The notes beneath the pieces were generated by a model. It was not told where the DNA came from. It did not search any database and was given only the letters and a program-made list of their open reading frames with translations. The position numbers and the translations under genes are program-made. DNA of 10,341 nucleotides, taken from NCBI GenBank assembly GCA_900771185.1, contig CAAGND010000306.1:1-10341 (forward strand). Direction: 5' to 3'. Source of the stretch: Clostridia bacterium. GTDB taxonomy: Bacteria > Bacillota > Clostridia > Oscillospirales > Acutalibacteraceae. Positions 1 through 6,923 of this stretch are shown piece after piece (position 1 is the stretch's first letter; each line of letters begins with the position of its first letter).

Positions 1-222
1 ATCGGCAGTTCATGCCATCTCAAGGGCTCAAACCAGGTTGTTGAACAGCTTCAATATCTGATAGGGCAGCACAATCTCAAGGACAAAATCGATCTCGGCG
101 GAACCTTCTGCATGGGGAACTGCCAGAACGGAGTGAGTGTCACTCTCGACGACAAGCTCTATTCTCTCAGCCCCGATACGACAAAGGATTTCTTTGAAAA
201 GGAAGTTCTTCCCAAAGTTTGA
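1..222 (+). CDS. Thioredoxin-like [2Fe-2S] ferredoxin (C-terminal part)
   Basis: The reading frame is open from base 1 to a TGA at 220-222, so only the last 73 residues are seen and the start lies outside the window. The fragment contains SSCHLKG (Cys5 of the fragment) and CMGNC (Cys37 and Cys41). This fits three of the four ligands of the C-x4/5-C ... C-x3-C pattern of NuoE/HydC-like thioredoxin-fold [2Fe-2S] ferredoxins; the first Cys would be just beyond the edge. Such proteins pass electrons between hydrogenase or NADH-oxidising modules and other Fe-S partners in the cytoplasm. It is followed 27 bp later by the sensory hydrogenase gene on the same strand, so it is probably in that operon. 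The family call is fairly sure; its partner protein is inferred from position only. Confidence 0.8.
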   Translation: MGSSCHLKGSNQVVEQLQYLIGQHNLKDKIDLGGTFCMGNCQNGVSVTLDDKLYSLSPDTTKDFFEKEVLPKV

Positions 223-249
223 GTAACAGGAAAAAAGAGGGTATAAACA

Positions 250-1926
250 ATGTCACAGTTTTTGAAGCTCAAGCCGTCAAACTGTAAAAACTGCTATAAC
301 TGCATAAGGCACTGCCCCGTAAAATCAATAAGATTTTCGGGCAATCAGGCGCACATAGTCGAGGATGAGTGTATTCTGTGCGGCGAGTGCTTTGTCGTGT
401 GTCCCCAGAACGCCAAGCAGATTGAGGACAGCACCGAGCAGGCGAAATATCTGATTTCAACGGGAGCGCCGGTTGTCGCAAGCGTCGCTCCGTCGTTTAT
501 AGCGAATTATGAAGGCGTGGGAATCGAGGAACTTGAAAAATCGCTCAAAAAGCTGGGCTTTGCCGCGGCGGAGGAGACCGCAGTCGGCGCCACGATGGTC
601 AAGCGTGAATATGACGGGATGCTCAAGACCGAAGGCAGGGATATAGTCATATCCTCCTGCTGCCACTCCGTCAACCTGCTCATACGCCGCCACTACCCGT
701 GGGCTATAAAGTATCTTGCGGATGTCGTTTCCCCAATGAGGGCGCATTGCCGTGATATAAAGCGCCGTATCCCCGAGGCAAAGACAGTGTTTATCGGCCC
801 GTGCGTCTCAAAGAAGGATGAGGCGGAGCGCTTCCCCGGCGATACGGACTGCGTGCTGACCTTTGAGGAGCTGACACGCTGGCTTGAGAGCGAAAACGCC
901 ATGCCTGAAAAGGGCGTGACACAAAATGAAAACAGCCGTGCAAGACTTTTTCCGACCACCGGCGGCATACTCAAAACCATGAACTGCGATGCTGCGGGAT
1001 ATACATATATGGCGATTGACGGCGTGGACAACTGCATAGAGGCGCTCAAGGATATTGAGCAGGGTAATCTCAGCCACTGCTTCATTGAGATGTCCGCCTG
1101 CGTGGGGAGCTGTATAGGCGGCCCCGTCATGGAAAAATTCCGCCGCAGTCCCGTGCGGGACTTCAAGGCAGTCAGCGACTATGCCGGAAAAAATGATTTT
1201 GACGTCAAGAACCTGCCGGAGGAGGAGATGCACTGCGAGCACGGTTATATCGGCGTTAACCGCATGATGCCCGGCAAGCTTGAGATAGAGGCTATCCTCA
1301 AGCAGATGGGCAAGACGAAGCCGGAGGACGAGCTCAATTGCGGCTCCTGCGGCTATAAGACTTGCCGAGATAAGGCAATTGCGGTATATCAAGGAAAAGC
1401 AGATCTCAATATGTGCCTGCCTTTCCTGAAAGAGAAAGCTGAAAATTTCTCAGATAACATTATAAATAACACGCCGAACGGTATAATAGTACTCAACGGC
1501 TCGTTCGAGGTGCAGCAGATAAACAAGGCCGCACTTGGACTGCTCGGCTTGCACAAAGCGGCGGATGTCATGGGTGAGCCGGTTGTCCGTATACTTGACC
1601 CGACAGATTTTCTTGAGGTGCAGCGCACCGGAATGCCGGTTCGCGACAAGCGCACCTATCTTGCGGAATATAACAAATTTGTCGAACAGACCGTTGTCTG
1701 CGACAATGATTATAATCTTCTCATCTGCATTATGCGCGATGTGACTGAGGAGGAGAATGAGCGCCGCAAGAGGGAGACGCTCCTGAACCGTACTACACAG
1801 ACTGCGGATAAGGTTGTTGACAAACAGATGCGTGTTGTTCAGGAGATTGCTTCGCTGCTTGGAGAGACCGCGGCGGAGACAAAGATAGCGCTTACAAAGC
1901 TTAAGGAGTCGCTCAACGATGAATGA
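250..1926 (+). CDS. hydS: Putative sensory [FeFe]-hydrogenase with C-terminal PAS domain (HydS type)
   Basis: 558 residues. Two [4Fe-4S] ferredoxin motifs lie at Cys12/15/18/22 and Cys41/44/47/51. The H-cluster domain follows with SSCCHS (Cys137, Cys138), GPCVSKK (Cys185, Lys188) and EMSACVGSC (Cys284, Cys288), so all four cluster ligands are present. Next come a four-Cys Fe-S motif (Cys364/367/372/389), a PAS domain (about 401-500) and a helical tail (about 505-556). Against Clostridium pasteurianum CpI, my hand alignment puts Tyr121 at Glu279, Met124 at Glu282, Ala157 at Ser319, Gly183 at Met353 and Ser282 at Met497. The proton-relay Cys (Cys137) remains. This architecture matches the putative H2-sensing hydrogenases (HydDB group C, phosphatase-linked subtype C3; group D in other schemes). 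A purine-rich Shine-Dalgarno (agaggg) precedes the ATG. The stop overlaps the phosphatase gene by 8 bp. The architecture is clear; sensing is inferred. Confidence 0.92.
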   Translation: MSQFLKLKPSNCKNCYNCIRHCPVKSIRFSGNQAHIVEDECILCGECFVVCPQNAKQIEDSTEQAKYLISTGAPVVASVAPSFIANYEGVGIEELEKSLKKLGFAAAEETAVGATMVKREYDGMLKTEGRDIVISSCCHSVNLLIRRHYPWAIKYLADVVSPMRAHCRDIKRRIPEAKTVFIGPCVSKKDEAERFPGDTDCVLTFEELTRWLESENAMPEKGVTQNENSRARLFPTTGGILKTMNCDAAGYTYMAIDGVDNCIEALKDIEQGNLSHCFIEMSACVGSCIGGPVMEKFRRSPVRDFKAVSDYAGKNDFDVKNLPEEEMHCEHGYIGVNRMMPGKLEIEAILKQMGKTKPEDELNCGSCGYKTCRDKAIAVYQGKADLNMCLPFLKEKAENFSDNIINNTPNGIIVLNGSFEVQQINKAALGLLGLHKAADVMGEPVVRILDPTDFLEVQRTGMPVRDKRTYLAEYNKFVEQTVVCDNDYNLLICIMRDVTEEENERRKRETLLNRTTQTADKVVDKQMRVVQEIASLLGETAAETKIALTKLKESLNDE

Positions 1927-3091
1927 TCTTTGCACGGATATAGGCTACCGCAGCCTCAACAAGTTCGGCGAGCAGCTCTGCGGGGACCACGTTGACATGG
2001 TCGAGGGGCAGGACGGCTCAACAATAATAGTCCTTGCGGACGGCCTCGGAAGCGGGGTCAAGGCGAGCATACTCTCAACGCTCACCGCAAAGATAATATC
2101 CACAATGCTGGCGGCGGGTCTCAGCGTTGAGGACTGCATCGCCACAATAGCAGCCACACTTCCGGTGTGCTCGGAGCGCAAGGTCGCTTATTCTACATTT
2201 ACGATTATCAGGATAAACGGAACGGAAGAAGCGGAGATAATCCAGTTTGACAATCCCCATGTTATTCTCCTGCGCGGCGGCAAAAATTATGAACTGCCGA
2301 TAAAGGAGAGCACCGTTGAGGGCAAGAATATCTGCTATTCGCGCATTGGACTGCTCGAGGGGGATATATTCATCGCCGTCAGTGACGGCGCGATATATGC
2401 CGGCGTCGGGGACAAGATGAATTTCGGCTGGCAGAGAGATCAGATAATCGAGTTTATGGAGACCTTTTCGGATGTTGGCTTCACCGCAAAGACACTGACC
2501 ACTGTCTTGCTTGATCAGTGCATGAAGCTTTACGGAGGAAAGCCCGGCGATGACACAACGGCCTGTGTGGTGCGTGTGCGCCGCAGGGAGCCGATGAATC
2601 TGCTCATAGGTCCTCCGTCCAACAGGGCGGACTGCTCAAAGATGATGTCGCTTTTCTTTTCCAAAAAGGGCAAGCACATAGTCAGCGGAGGCACAACCTC
2701 AACGATAGCGGCGGAGTATCTTGGCAAGCCCTTAAAGCCGCAGCTCGAATATCTTGACCCCGAAATTCCGCCCATCGCGACCATAGAGGGCGTGGATCTC
2801 GTGACGGAGGGGGTCATAACCGTCAGCAAGGTGCTCGAATACGCAAAGAATTATCTTGAGGACAATGACTCTTACAGCCAGTGGAGCTACAAAAAAGACG
2901 GGGCTTCACAGATGGCGCGCCTGCTTTTTGAGGAGGCTACCGATATCAACTTTTTTGTCGGCCGAGCGGTGAATCCGGCACATCAGAATCCGGATCTGCC
3001 GATTAACTTCAATATAAAAATGCAGCTTGTTGAGGAGCTTGCCAAGTGTCTTGAGGATATGGGCAAGAAGGTCAAGGTTATCTATTTTTGA
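1919..3091 (+). CDS. SpoIIE/PP2C-type serine/threonine phosphatase with extra C-terminal domain
   Basis: 390 residues. The N-terminal 220 residues look like a SpoIIE-type PPM phosphatase: GDHVD at 22-26, LADGLGSG with Asp41, SDGA with Asp156 and GDDTT with Asp211/Asp212. These are the acidic residues expected to bind the two catalytic Mn/Mg ions. Residues about 222-390 form a further domain that I cannot assign to a known family; it includes a GGTTST stretch and no membrane segment. The ATG lies inside the end of hydS (ATGAATGA arrangement), which suggests translational coupling and fixed stoichiometry. Known members of this family dephosphorylate anti-sigma-factor antagonists or similar switch proteins. 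No kinase or antagonist is visible here, though one could lie upstream of base 1. Likely role (inferred): output enzyme of the HydS sensor. Confidence 0.87.
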   Translation: MNDLCTDIGYRSLNKFGEQLCGDHVDMVEGQDGSTIIVLADGLGSGVKASILSTLTAKIISTMLAAGLSVEDCIATIAATLPVCSERKVAYSTFTIIRINGTEEAEIIQFDNPHVILLRGGKNYELPIKESTVEGKNICYSRIGLLEGDIFIAVSDGAIYAGVGDKMNFGWQRDQIIEFMETFSDVGFTAKTLTTVLLDQCMKLYGGKPGDDTTACVVRVRRREPMNLLIGPPSNRADCSKMMSLFFSKKGKHIVSGGTTSTIAAEYLGKPLKPQLEYLDPEIPPIATIEGVDLVTEGVITVSKVLEYAKNYLEDNDSYSQWSYKKDGASQMARLLFEEATDINFFVGRAVNPAHQNPDLPINFNIKMQLVEELAKCLEDMGKKVKVIYF

Positions 3092-3115
3092 TGATGGGAT
3101 GAAGGGATGATTTAG

Positions 3116-4561
3116 ATGGAACAGGGTAAGAAGCTGAGAAAGTTTGACACAAAGGTGCAGTATCTTAAATATAAGGTTCTGCGTGAGGTTGCGCGGCAGG
3201 CGTTCAATGATACGCTGCTTGACAATCTTCTTGAAATACCGAAAACAATAGTGCCGGGTCCCGAGCCGACTATGAGGTGCTGTATATATAAGGAGCGCGC
3301 GATTCTCTCGGAGCGGGTTAAGCTCGCCATGGGCGGAGACCATGCCAATCCGAATGTTATCGAGGTTATAAAAATCGCCTGCGACGAGTGCCCGATGGGC
3401 GGATATGAGGTCATGGATGCCTGCAGAGGCTGTCTTGCTCACCGCTGTGAGGATGTCTGCCGCAAGGGTGCCATAACCTTTGACAGCCATCAGAAGGCTC
3501 ATATTGACAAATCCAAGTGCGTTGAGTGCGGAATGTGCGCCAAGGTCTGCCCTTACAGTGCCATAGCCAACAACAAGCGCCCGTGCGAGAAGGCGTGCAA
3601 GATAAAAGCTATCTCCATGGATGAGGACAAGGCAGCAAAAATAAACAACGACAAGTGCATCGCCTGCGGAGCGTGTGTGTATCAGTGCCCGTGGGGTGCG
3701 ATAATGGACAAGTCGTTCATTCTTAATGTTATCGACATGCTTAAAAAGAGTGACGGCAACAAAAACTATAAGGTTTATGCGGTTGTTGCACCGTCAATTT
3801 CCAGCCAGTTCAGATATGCGAAGCTCGGTCAGGTTATATCGGGCATCAAGGCTCTGGGCTTCCACCATGTGGTTGAGGCGGCTTTGGGCGCCGATATGGT
3901 AGCCTATGAGGAATCGAAGGAGCTGGCGGAAAAAGGCTTCCTCACAAGCTCCTGCTGCCCCGCTTTTGTTGACTATGTCAAAAAGCAGTTTCCGCAGCTT
4001 GCACAGAACGTGTCTCACAATCTCTCGCCCATGGCGACGATTTCGAAATATATAAAGGAGACAGATCCCACCGCCAAGGTGGTATTCATAGGTCCGTGCA
4101 CAGCCAAGAAGATGGAAATTCAGCTCGAGGAGGTTCGACCCTATGTCGATATCGTGATAACCTTCGAGGAGCTTCAGGCTCTCTTTGACGGAAAGGGTAT
4201 CGAGATAACCGAGCTTGAGGAGGATGTTCTTGACAACGCTTCCTATTTCGGACGTATCTTTGCACGCAGCGGCGGACTTTCAGATGCGGTGCGTCAGGGA
4301 CTCAAGGAGCACGGCATGGAGGATTTCGAATATAAACCGATAGCGTGTGACGGAATAGAGGAGTGCCGCACCGCACTCTTGAAGGCGAGCAAAAATGTCT
4401 GCCCCGGCAACTTTATCGAGGGTATGGCGTGTTCCGGAGGCTGTATCGGCGGAGCGGGCTGCCTGACCCACGGTGAGAAAAACAAGGCCGATGTTGACAA
4501 GTATGGACAGGAGGCACTCGAAAAGACCATAACAGATGCAGTGTCCTCAATTGTCAAGTGA
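3116..4561 (+). CDS. hydA: [FeFe]-hydrogenase, catalytic, monomeric ferredoxin-dependent type
   Basis: 481 residues. An N-terminal Cys-rich region (Cys89, 92, 103, 106, 111, 115) is followed by [4Fe-4S] motifs at Cys135/138/141/145 and Cys181/184/187/191, with an extra Cys157/161 pair. The H-cluster domain shows TSSCCPAF (Cys280 proton relay, Cys281 ligand), GPCTAKK (Cys328, Lys331) and EGMACSGGC (Cys439, Cys443). By hand alignment with CpI, the proton-path residues Glu279, Glu282 and Ser319 are kept as Glu266, Glu269 and Ser300, and Met497 as Met437; Met353 is Gly326. It should therefore be a working H2-evolving or H2-oxidising enzyme using reduced ferredoxin in the cytoplasm. It resembles HydDB group B and the HydA2 enzyme reported beside a sensory HydS in Ruminococcus albus. 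It starts 24 bp after the phosphatase stop, so it is probably in the same operon. No HydE/F/G maturase gene is in the window. Confidence 0.92.
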   Translation: MEQGKKLRKFDTKVQYLKYKVLREVARQAFNDTLLDNLLEIPKTIVPGPEPTMRCCIYKERAILSERVKLAMGGDHANPNVIEVIKIACDECPMGGYEVMDACRGCLAHRCEDVCRKGAITFDSHQKAHIDKSKCVECGMCAKVCPYSAIANNKRPCEKACKIKAISMDEDKAAKINNDKCIACGACVYQCPWGAIMDKSFILNVIDMLKKSDGNKNYKVYAVVAPSISSQFRYAKLGQVISGIKALGFHHVVEAALGADMVAYEESKELAEKGFLTSSCCPAFVDYVKKQFPQLAQNVSHNLSPMATISKYIKETDPTAKVVFIGPCTAKKMEIQLEEVRPYVDIVITFEELQALFDGKGIEITELEEDVLDNASYFGRIFARSGGLSDAVRQGLKEHGMEDFEYKPIACDGIEECRTALLKASKNVCPGNFIEGMACSGGCIGGAGCLTHGEKNKADVDKYGQEALEKTITDAVSSIVK

Positions 4562-4708
4562 TGTGCCCTGTCATATACTGACGGTGGAAAAGATTATTAT
4601 TTCTTTTAGTGTTTTATAAATGCAAAAAAGAAAAATAAAAATTCTGTTGAGTGATATAATGATTTCGGGAAAATGATGTGGAGGAGAATTTTTTGAGAGG
4701 TGGTAAAA
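4562..4708 (+). promoter_or_regulatory. Intergenic region between hydA and the PlsY-like gene; possible -10 element
   Basis: An AT-rich gap of 147 bp. A perfect TATAAT lies at 4655-4660, but the hexamer 17 bp upstream is only A-rich with no good -35, so this is a weak promoter candidate. A small imperfect dyad (GTCA-tatac-TGAC, near 4572-4584) follows the hydA stop without an adjacent T-run, so I do not call it a terminator. Read-through from the hydrogenase operon is possible. Confidence 0.3.
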
Positions 4709-5329
4709 GTGGCATATAAGTATCTGCTATTTGCCATTGCCGGTTTTCTTTCCGGCAGCGTGATGTACAGTTATCTCATCCCTAAACTTTTCTGCGGTGT
4801 TGACATTATCCAGGAGGGAGAAGATCACAACCCCGGCATGACAAATGTTATGCGCTGCGTGAATGTCAAGCTGGGTATTCTGTGTCTTGTCCTCGATGTT
4901 GCCAAGGGCTTTGTCCCGGTGTTTCTTGCGAAGATGTATGCCGGGGATTTCAGAAACATGCTCTTTGCTCTGGTGATAGCGGCGCCTGTTCTTGGCCACG
5001 CTTTTCCGCCGATGCTCAAGTTTAAAGGCGGCAAGGCAATTGCTGTGTCCTACGGTGTATTGCTCGCGCTTATTCCGGATAGCTTCATGGTGCTGCGAAT
5101 GGCTATCATTACGGCGATTTTCAGTCTCGTGATTATTATCAAACCCGACTCTCTCAGAGTCATAATCTCAATGTTTGTGTTTGCCGTGTGCAACCTGTTC
5201 TTCCACGATATTCCGTCTTTCGTGGTTGGTTCACTGATTGTGTCGGCAACGGTGATATTAAAACACTTCATGAACTACGGCGATGAGAAATTTACATTGC
5301 GTCTGGCATTCCACAAGAAAAAAGACTGA
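4709..5329 (+). CDS. PlsY-like glycerol-3-phosphate acyltransferase, divergent
   Basis: 206 residues from the GTG at 4709. I prefer this start because GAGAGGTGG (4695-4703) gives it a well-spaced Shine-Dalgarno; an in-frame GTG at 4700 would overlap that site. It is a very hydrophobic protein with several membrane segments. PlsY-like landmarks are an N-terminal AGFLSGS loop, DIIQEGEDHNPGMTN (32-46), GHAFP (96-100) and FKGGKAIA (105-112). PlsY transfers the acyl group of acyl-phosphate to glycerol-3-phosphate, the first step of phospholipid synthesis. Motif 2 differs from the usual GSGNxGxTN: EDHNPGMTN replaces it, losing the small Ser-Gly element but keeping Asn, Gly and Thr-Asn. It may belong to a divergent clostridial paralogue clade, and substrate use is uncertain. 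It stands alone, 147 bp after hydA, and ends before a strong terminator. Confidence 0.8.
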   Translation: MAYKYLLFAIAGFLSGSVMYSYLIPKLFCGVDIIQEGEDHNPGMTNVMRCVNVKLGILCLVLDVAKGFVPVFLAKMYAGDFRNMLFALVIAAPVLGHAFPPMLKFKGGKAIAVSYGVLLALIPDSFMVLRMAIITAIFSLVIIIKPDSLRVIISMFVFAVCNLFFHDIPSFVVGSLIVSATVILKHFMNYGDEKFTLRLAFHKKKD

Positions 5330-5388
5330 CGGGGATATCGGTTGTTTCCTGTTACATAACGGACTGTGCCGCTGCCCCGGTTGATTGC

Positions 5389-5430
5389 AAAAAAATTACC
5401 TGCCGAAAACTTTCGGCAGGTAATTTTTTT
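5389..5430. terminator. Strong bidirectional Rho-independent terminator
   Basis: A perfect 20-bp inverted repeat spans 5389-5408 and 5411-5430, with core CCTGCCGAAA / TTTCGGCAGG, seven A's at the left and seven T's at the right. It therefore works as a hairpin plus U-run on either strand. It sits between the converging PlsY-like gene (+) and the ZIP gene (-) and probably ends both transcripts, although the ZIP stop is 143 bp away. Confidence 0.93.
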
Positions 5431-5573
5431 GTCTTCAGATGAAACTATCCTTGGTTACACGGGAAAAGAAAATCCGGGGGAGTAAGTCGTTTTGTCTCTC
5501 TCAGTCTCACTGACGCTCGACAGGGAAAACCGTATTATTCACATGTTTACAGCTTTATACTTCAGAACACTTA

Positions 5574-6326
5574 TTATCCCAACAGAACATCAGTCACGAG
5601 CATGACGCAAAAGCCGACAAGCAGTGCATATGTCGCCCCGCGTTCACTGCCGTGGGCGTGCGTTTCGGGAATCATCTCATCGCTTATGACATATAGCATT
5701 GTGCCGCCCGCGAAAGCGAGCGCGAACGGAAGTATGGCGGAGGCTATGCTCACCGCGAAATATCCGATAAGCGTTCCGACAACTTCAATGAGTCCGGTTA
5801 TCATGGCGCAGATAAAGGTCTTGCGTGGTGATACGCCGGCTGCGAGCATGGGACCGATGATAACCATTCCCTCCGGAATGTTTTGCAGAGCGATGCCGCC
5901 GGCAATAATAAGAGCACGGGAGGTGTCCCCGGAGCCGAAGCCCACGCCCGCGGCAATACCCTCCGGCAGATTATGTATGGCAATGGCGGTGACAAACAAC
6001 AGCACCTTGCTCACATTCGCATTGTTGTGTTGCTCTGTCTCCGTACCGACAAGCTTATGTAGGTGGGGCACCAGCTTGTCAATAAGATTGAGACACAGCG
6101 CCCCTGCAAATATTCCGGCAATTGTGATTAGCAGTGCGAATTTTCCGCCGTATTCAAGGGACGGAAGAATAAGTCCCAGCACTGCGGCGGCAAGCATGAC
6201 TCCCGCCGCAAATGACAGCACAATGTCCGAAATTTTGTGGGATATTTTTTTGAATATGAATCCGATCAAAGATCCGATGACGGTTGCGCCCCCTACGCCG
6301 AGGGCGGTCAACAAAACTATTTCCAT
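5574..6326 (-). CDS. ZIP family divalent metal transporter
   Basis: 250 residues from an ATG at 6324-6326 preceded by GAAGGAGTG, a strong Shine-Dalgarno; the open frame extends 24 codons further upstream but without such support and into the end of the preceding gene. About eight hydrophobic membrane segments are visible. The two metal-site helices are HNLPEG (118-123) and QNIPEG (148-153), matching TM4 and TM5 of ZIP proteins; the second site has Gln where some relatives have His. A short His-containing stretch (His88, His90, His100) lies in the loop before TM4, and a DEMIPETHAH segment (216-225) near the C-terminus adds possible ligands. ZIP proteins import Zn, Fe or Mn across the inner membrane. 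It begins 19 bp after the superoxide reductase stop, so the two form an operon; iron or manganese supply under oxidative stress is an inference. Confidence 0.9.
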   Translation of the reverse strand: MEIVLLTALGVGGATVIGSLIGFIFKKISHKISDIVLSFAAGVMLAAAVLGLILPSLEYGGKFALLITIAGIFAGALCLNLIDKLVPHLHKLVGTETEQHNNANVSKVLLFVTAIAIHNLPEGIAAGVGFGSGDTSRALIIAGGIALQNIPEGMVIIGPMLAAGVSPRKTFICAMITGLIEVVGTLIGYFAVSIASAILPFALAFAGGTMLYVISDEMIPETHAHGSERGATYALLVGFCVMLVTDVLLG

Positions 6327-6345
6327 AAGCACTCCTTCAGTGCAG

Positions 6346-6726
6346 TCAAATCTCGGTTTTCCACAGACCGTGAAGATTGCAGTAGGCATAGACCGCAACA
6401 GGTTTTTCGTCAGCCAGAGCGAAAGTAACGGCTGGCTCGTCGTCCGGGGTCAGGCATTTGCGCTGACCGCCGCGGTCAGTCTGAAGGTAGACCCAAGCAA
6501 TGCTGTGTTCCTCGGTCATCGGATGAGCCACGGAGCCTATCGAGACTTTCACGGTGCTGCCGTCAACTGCCACAACGGGGGTGTGCTTTTCGGTGCTCGC
6601 ATCGGAAGTGCCGGCTTCAAGCGGTGTCATTTTCTGACCGCAGCACATCAGCGGAACTCCCGCATCGTGGATGAGCCCGACGATGTTGCCGCAATGCTCG
6701 CAAATAAAGAATCTTTTTTCACACAT
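6346..6726 (-). CDS. dfx: Desulfoferrodoxin (2Fe superoxide reductase)
   Basis: 126 residues, the usual length for class I (two-iron) superoxide reductase. The N-terminal desulforedoxin-like domain has Cys9, Cys12, Cys28 and Cys29, which bind a rubredoxin-type iron. The catalytic domain has the Glu46-Lys47-His48 trio, His68, His74 and the CNLH pair Cys116/His119, the complete ligand set for the His4-Cys iron site. The enzyme reduces superoxide to peroxide without making O2, in the cytoplasm, using electrons from rubredoxin or a similar donor. AGGAGG stands 8 bp before the ATG. It is the first gene of an operon with the ZIP transporter, and a promoter with dyads lies about 150 bp upstream. No residue is missing. 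Confidence 0.96.
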   Translation of the reverse strand: MCEKRFFICEHCGNIVGLIHDAGVPLMCCGQKMTPLEAGTSDASTEKHTPVVAVDGSTVKVSIGSVAHPMTEEHSIAWVYLQTDRGGQRKCLTPDDEPAVTFALADEKPVAVYAYCNLHGLWKTEI

Positions 6727-6750
6727 AGTTCTGTCCTCCTGAAAAGTTTA

Positions 6751-6775
6751 TTAAAAAACGGAAAAACCGTATTTT
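6751..6775 (-). other. Weak hairpin followed by T-run in the dfx leader
   Basis: On the minus strand ACGG-TTTTT-CCGT is followed by a run of six T's, about 30 nt before the dfx ATG. The stem is only 4 bp, so attenuation is possible but poorly supported. Confidence 0.2.
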
Positions 6776-6850
6776 GCATGGCCAAATCTGTTTTGATTGG
6801 ACTTATTCGAACTTTACACACTGTTTAGCATAGTCTGACAATGACAGTGG

Positions 6851-6863
6851 GATACTCAGTATC
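6851..6863. promoter_or_regulatory. 13-bp dyad GATACTCAGTATC downstream of the dfx promoter
   Basis: A perfect GATACT-C-AGTATC palindrome starts about 10 bp after the predicted transcription start of the dfx-ZIP operon. The position fits a repressor operator. No regulator can be named from the sequence. Confidence 0.4.
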
Positions 6864-6879
6864 AAAGATATTTTTTGTA

Positions 6880-6908
6880 ATTGTATCACATAAATACATT
6901 TATTTCAA
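6880..6908 (-). promoter_or_regulatory. Promoter of the dfx-ZIP operon
   Basis: On the minus strand TTGAAA and TACAAT are separated by exactly 17 bp, each one or two bases from the sigma-A consensus. The predicted start (about 6873) leaves a leader of about 147 nt before dfx. The spacer holds an AT-rich dyad, ATAAAT-AC-ATTTAT (6890-6903). Confidence 0.7.
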
Positions 6909-6923
6909 TTCATACTGATTTTA

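Noticed and set aside
808..1392. A 194-codon minus-strand open frame inside hydS
   Set aside because: It is the reverse shadow of conserved Fe-S and H-cluster coding sequence and has no supporting motif of its own.
2906..3502. A 198-codon minus-strand open frame across the phosphatase-hydA junction
   Set aside because: It overlaps two well-supported genes and shows no domain or ribosome binding site.
4700..4708. Upstream GTG start for the PlsY-like gene
   Set aside because: This GTG lies within the GAGAGGTGG that serves the GTG at 4709, and no well-spaced site precedes it.
5602..6828. A 408-codon open frame on the + strand
   Set aside because: It is antisense to dfx and the ZIP gene, whose motifs are complete. 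Its translation is rich in Ser, Ala, Pro and Thr without recognisable domains.
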